The notes under the pieces were generated by a model, which made no database searches, was not told the DNA's origin, and saw only the letters and a program-made list of their open reading frames with translations. From assembly GCA_964580455.1 (NCBI GenBank), contig CAZOKO010000031.1, positions 1 through 26,970 on the forward strand: 26,970 nt of DNA, given 5' to 3'. How positions within the stretch are numbered: position 1 is the stretch's first letter; each line of letters opens with the position of its first letter. The DNA is from CAZOKO01 sp964580455 (lineage in GTDB: Bacteria > Desulfobacterota > WTBG01). The position numbers and the translations under genes are program-made. Shown here in pieces: positions 24,117-26,970 of the stretch.

Positions 24117-25898
24117 TCAACTCCATTTCCATAGCAGGCAGGTTCCGTCATTAGAGCCCGAGATGAGATACCCTCCGTCTTTACTGAAGCTCAATGACTC
24201 AATAATATTAGTATGCTTCCTTAACATTTTTATCTCTTCGCCGCTCTTTACATCCCAGACAGCAAGCTTATCTTCATTAGATCCACTTACCAGATAGTTG
24301 CCATCCGGAGTAAAGCATAAAGACCATATCTTCTTAGTTTTCCCTTTAAAGGAAGGGGGTATCTCTTTCCCCTCTTCTAAATCCCAGAGTCTGATAGTGC
24401 CATCATCTGAGGCTGAAGCCAGTTTCTTTCCATCAGGACTGAAACTTAAGCTCCACACATAGCTGGTGTGGCCTCTCAGTGTCTTAAGTGTTTTCCCTGT
24501 TTCCAGATCCCAAAGTTTAATGGTGGTATCTCTTGATCCAGAAGCCAGAAGAAGACCATCAGGACTGAAGGCTACCGACCAGACATAACTTAAATGTCCT
24601 TTAAGAGTCTTCGAAATTTTTCCTTCTTCAATGTCCCAGAGCTTCACCATTTTGTCATCAGATCCCGAAGCTATATATTTCCCATCAGGACTGAAGGCAG
24701 TAGCTACCACATAGTCGGTGTGACCCTGGAGAGTTGTTTTCTCTTTGCCTGTTGCAGCTTCCCAGATTTTAATGGTGTCATCATCAGATCCCGAAGCCAC
24801 ATATTTCCCATCAGGACTGAAGCATACGGTGTTCACATCATCGGTGTGCCCTTCCAGAGTCCTAAGCAATTTCTTTGACTCAACATCCCAGATCCTTACA
24901 GAATTGTCCCTGTGCGCTGAGGCAAAGGATTGCCCGTCAGAGTTAAAGCTGACTGACCATACTAAACCGGTATATCCTCCGATGTTTCCAATAATTTTGC
25001 CTGTTTTGAGATTCCAGAACTTTATGGTATTGTCCCTTGATCCTGAAACAATTATACTACTGTCAGGACTGAAGGCAAGGGACCAGATGTATCCTGTGTG
25101 GCCTCTCAGGTTTCTGATATTTTTGCCGGTTTTAACATCCCACAATTTAATGGTTCCATCATCAGACCCAGATGCCAGAGTCTTTCCATCCGGGGAGAAA
25201 CTCACGGCGATAACGCAGTCTGTGTGGCCCTCCAGTGTTTTAACATTTTCCCCGGAGCTTATCTCCCAGAGTTTGATTGTTTCATCATCAGAACAGGAAG
25301 CAATAAGTTTACCATCGGGGCTGTAGCTTATGGATTCGATAATATCACTATGACCGGAAAAAGATTTTAATTCCTTCCCGGATTCAAATTCCCAGAGTTT
25401 GATAGTATCATCATCTGAGCCAGAGGCGATATATTTTCCGTCTGGACTAAACCGTACCGAAGTAACATCATCAGTATGTCCCTTTAGCGTTTTTGAGGTT
25501 TTTCCTGTCTTAACATCCCAGAGTTTAATCGTATCATCAGCAGATCCCGAAGCCACATATTTTCCATCTGGACTGAACCTTACTGAGGTAATGTCATCGC
25601 TGTGTCCCTTTAAGGTTTTAATCTCTTTAGCAGAGGTAATATCCCAGATTTTGATGGTTTTATCATCTGAGCCAGAGACAAGGAGCTTTCCGTCAGAGCT
25701 GAAATTTACAGATGCTACGTAGTCGTGGTGTTTAGACAACAACTCGACTCTTTTAAAAGATGACGTGTTGTATAGTTCTATCCCGATAGAGGTTGCTACT
25801 GCAATGTGTTTACCATCAGGGGAATAGGTAACGTTAAACAGCCATCCTTTACCAAATCGATGAAGCAATTTGGGATTTAAATCTGAAGGTTTAGTCAT
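24117..25898 (-). CDS. 14-repeat WD40 beta-propeller protein
   Basis: The 593-residue protein is made almost wholly of WD40 repeats with phrases such as FSPDGKYIASGSDDDTIKLWD. I count 14, beginning at about residue 20 (the first is degenerate) and spaced about 41 residues, which fits two seven-blade propellers. There is no signal peptide, transmembrane segment or effector domain, so it is probably a cytoplasmic scaffold. AAGGA lies 7 bases before the ATG. The upstream region has a promoter and a palindrome. It runs in the same direction as the redox cluster but is separated by 245 bases. No partner can be deduced; high similarity between blades suggests recent internal duplication. Confidence 0.93.
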   Translation of the reverse strand: MTKPSDLNPKLLHRFGKGWLFNVTYSPDGKHIAVATSIGIELYNTSSFKRVELLSKHHDYVASVNFSSDGKLLVSGSDDKTIKIWDITSAKEIKTLKGHSDDITSVRFSPDGKYVASGSADDTIKLWDVKTGKTSKTLKGHTDDVTSVRFSPDGKYIASGSDDDTIKLWEFESGKELKSFSGHSDIIESISYSPDGKLIASCSDDETIKLWEISSGENVKTLEGHTDCVIAVSFSPDGKTLASGSDDGTIKLWDVKTGKNIRNLRGHTGYIWSLAFSPDSSIIVSGSRDNTIKFWNLKTGKIIGNIGGYTGLVWSVSFNSDGQSFASAHRDNSVRIWDVESKKLLRTLEGHTDDVNTVCFSPDGKYVASGSDDDTIKIWEAATGKEKTTLQGHTDYVVATAFSPDGKYIASGSDDKMVKLWDIEEGKISKTLKGHLSYVWSVAFSPDGLLLASGSRDTTIKLWDLETGKTLKTLRGHTSYVWSLSFSPDGKKLASASDDGTIRLWDLEEGKEIPPSFKGKTKKIWSLCFTPDGNYLVSGSNEDKLAVWDVKSGEEIKMLRKHTNIIESLSFSKDGGYLISGSNDGTCLLWKWS

Positions 25899-25979
25899 AG
25901 CATCTTCCTTTTGGTTGTTTAAATGGACCTTTGGACGATGTGAACCTTATAACTAATTGGAACATAAGTCAATTGTATA

Positions 25980-26001
25980 AAAATGAATGGTCATTCATTT
26001 T
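25980..26001. promoter_or_regulatory. Perfect palindrome, TetR-type operator candidate
   Basis: AAAATGAATG (25980-25989) and CATTCATTTT (25992-26001) are perfect inverted arms around GT. The TGAATG-n2-CATTCA core resembles operators of TetR-family repressors. It covers about +1 to +22 of the promoter predicted upstream of the WD40 gene, the usual place for steric repression. No TetR gene is in the window. Confidence 0.55.
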
Positions 26002-26007
26002 GTTTTA

Positions 26008-26036
26008 TGATTAACATGCAGCCTTAAGACTGTCAA
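26008..26036 (-). promoter_or_regulatory. Predicted sigma-70 promoter of WD40 gene
   Basis: On the minus strand TTGACA (26036-26031) is followed after 17 bases by TAATCA (26013-26008), with a TG one base upstream (extended -10). The predicted start lies near 26001, about 100 bases before the WD40 ATG. Confidence 0.5.
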
Positions 26037-26110
26037 GTTTTTTTGGCAAATTGCAGGGTAGAAAGGGATTTTCAATGACAGGTGGGTAATAGCTAAAAAT
26101 CTTATGGATT

Positions 26111-26123
26111 CCTAACGGTTAGG
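26111..26123 (-). terminator. Weak hairpin downstream of small exported protein gene
   Basis: The minus strand has CCTAA-CCG-TTAGG 10 bases after the stop codon, with a TTTTT run about 10 bases further on. The stem is only 5-6 bp, so terminator function is uncertain. Confidence 0.3.
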
Positions 26124-26133
26124 CAAAGGAAAG

Positions 26134-26634
26134 TTAAAAAGGAAAGAGGCTTCTTTTTTTGTTGTCAGAATCGATATCTTTCTCAGGCATTCCTATAAAG
26201 AGAAAGGTGACCTTCTGGTCCTGATGGGTCTCTTTGATGGATTCGTTAAGTATCAGCATGCCGGCAATGTAGCTATCCAGAAGAGAGATTCCGGTAATAT
26301 TGAATGTATAGCAGTAATGCTTGTTTTGCTTGATAATAGTGCCTTTAAAGTTTGCTTTGAATTGCAGGTTATTTTTTGTGTAGTCTCCTTTGGTTTTTAG
26401 AAATGTTTCATCAGGTATTTCCATCTCAAATTTTTCCTGGTCTTTAAAAGTAAAATAAGAGGAGGAGATATTATGGCCTCTTTTAAGGCCAAAAAAGTGC
26501 ACCTTGTATTTTTTGGATGATGAGGTCTTGATAGATTTACTCCCTTCATCCTGAGGCAAGGCAGATAATCCCAGACAAACAGTACTTGCAAATACAATAA
26601 AGATAAGAGATGGAAGAGAGGAAAAGGGTTTCAT
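26134..26634 (-). CDS. Small hypothetical protein with signal peptide
   Basis: From the ATG at 26634 the product is 166 residues. It opens with a signal-peptide-like stretch (MKPFSSLPSLIFIVFASTVC, then LGLSA as a likely cleavage site), so it is probably exported. A cysteine in the stretch is not in a good lipobox. The remaining 140 residues are lysine-rich and beta-prone, with single phrases such as YCYTFNITGISLLDSYIAGML. I recognise no family. The frame extends upstream to an ATG at 26673 and a GTG at 26682, but the likely transcription start near 26684 leaves those almost leaderless. None of the starts has a well-spaced binding site. Confidence 0.6.
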   Translation of the reverse strand: MKPFSSLPSLIFIVFASTVCLGLSALPQDEGSKSIKTSSSKKYKVHFFGLKRGHNISSSYFTFKDQEKFEMEIPDETFLKTKGDYTKNNLQFKANFKGTIIKQNKHYCYTFNITGISLLDSYIAGMLILNESIKETHQDQKVTFLFIGMPEKDIDSDNKKRSLFPF

Positions 26635-26690
26635 TGGCAGTTTTAGATACACGATTAACAAACTTATCTTCATTTCCTTCACGATCTATT

Positions 26691-26718
26691 AAAATAGGTA
26701 GTATGAAAATAAATGCAA
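26691..26718 (-). promoter_or_regulatory. Predicted promoter of small exported protein gene
   Basis: On the minus strand TTGCAT (26718-26713) is followed after 16 bases by TATTTT (26696-26691), giving a start near 26684. It is a moderate match to the sigma-70 consensus. Confidence 0.35.
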
Positions 26719-26878
26719 GTCTTTTTTTGTCTTTTTATTTATCTGGCAAGATTTTCCATGGCCGTTTCATCTCCTGGGTAAAATGTTTTTCAGAAGGGAA
26801 TAAGCGAGTGTGCACTACATTACGTAGTATGAAGTTTCTGTGGATAAATTGAGACCACAACATATTGGGTTATGAATT

Positions 26879-26956
26879 ATTGATAAGAACTTGCTTATTG
26901 ATGGGGTAAGTATAGGAATTGATAAGAACTTGCTTATTGATGGGGTAAGTATAGGA
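26879..26956. repeat. Two perfect tandem copies of a 39-bp repeat
   Basis: Copies at 26879-26917 and 26918-26956 are identical and abut with no spacer. Each has an internal inverted repeat, ATAAG-aacttg-CTTAT. The window ends 14 bases later, so further copies may lie beyond, though the following bases already diverge. Confidence 0.85.
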
Positions 26957-26970
26957 AAATTAAAATTGTG

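Noticed and set aside
23942..24297. Overlapping frames on both strands in the gap upstream of the redox operon
   Set aside because: They cover the MITE-like unit or the antisense of WD40 and have no family features.
24594..25722. Several plus-strand frames opposite the WD40 gene
   Set aside because: They repeat with the WD40 period and are antisense shadows of its repeats.
26879..26956. Start of a CRISPR array
   Set aside because: The two 39-bp copies abut without a spacer and no cas gene is present.

Overview
The window comes from an anaerobic, probably uncultured bacterium that uses selenocysteine. Evidence for this is a tungsten/molybdenum aldehyde oxidoreductase, many [4Fe-4S] proteins, heterodisulfide-reductase (Hdr) modules, no O2-linked genes, and three in-frame UGA codons each followed at once by a bacterial SECIS-like hairpin. 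Proteins resemble those of Desulfobacterota (sulfate reducers and syntrophs), but taxonomy cannot be fixed from sequence reading alone. Every confident gene is on the minus strand.

Layout in transcription order (right to left). 26970-25899: a 39-bp tandem repeat, a small probably exported protein of unknown function, and a promoter whose predicted start lies in a perfect TetR-type palindrome. 25898-24117: a 14-blade WD40 protein. 23871-5074: an ~18.8-kb redox cluster, the core of the window. It runs ferredoxin, AOR, BamC-like Fe-S protein, long HdrA (Cys67), MvhD (Sec70), short HdrA-like, HdrC, HdrB, short HdrA-like, HdrD-like, HdrC, long HdrA (Sec67), MvhD with a winged-helix-like tail (Sec75), HdrA/GltD fusion, the matching HdrA remainder, ferredoxin, MoaD-like sulfur carrier. 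4690-2966: an RpoD-type sigma factor behind a 383-bp gap with GTTCTTAA motifs. 2247-1: part of an IS66-type element with a DUF4338 (DruA-related) gene in front of the transposase.

How the genes probably work together (inference). AOR interconverts an acid and an aldehyde, or acts on a related substrate. Electrons pass through the small ferredoxins and the BamC-like protein to two HdrA-MvhD flavin/Fe-S hubs. HdrB, HdrC and HdrD-like subunits provide a thiol/disulfide or other high-potential branch. The HdrA/GltD protein provides an NAD(P)H branch. The MoaD-like protein would supply pterin sulfur for the AOR cofactor. The set recalls BamBCDEF of class II benzoyl-CoA reductase but lacks NuoEFG-like BamGHI, with a GltD module in their place. 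It may be a flavin-based electron bifurcation or confurcation complex.

Gaps in the redox cluster carry several families of short repeats. The most striking has GGACGCAGAT inverted ends and in three cases begins within about 12 nt of an upstream stop codon. The three UGA codons would be called stops by ordinary gene finders, splitting one HdrA and two MvhD genes; they are annotated here as single selenoprotein genes.
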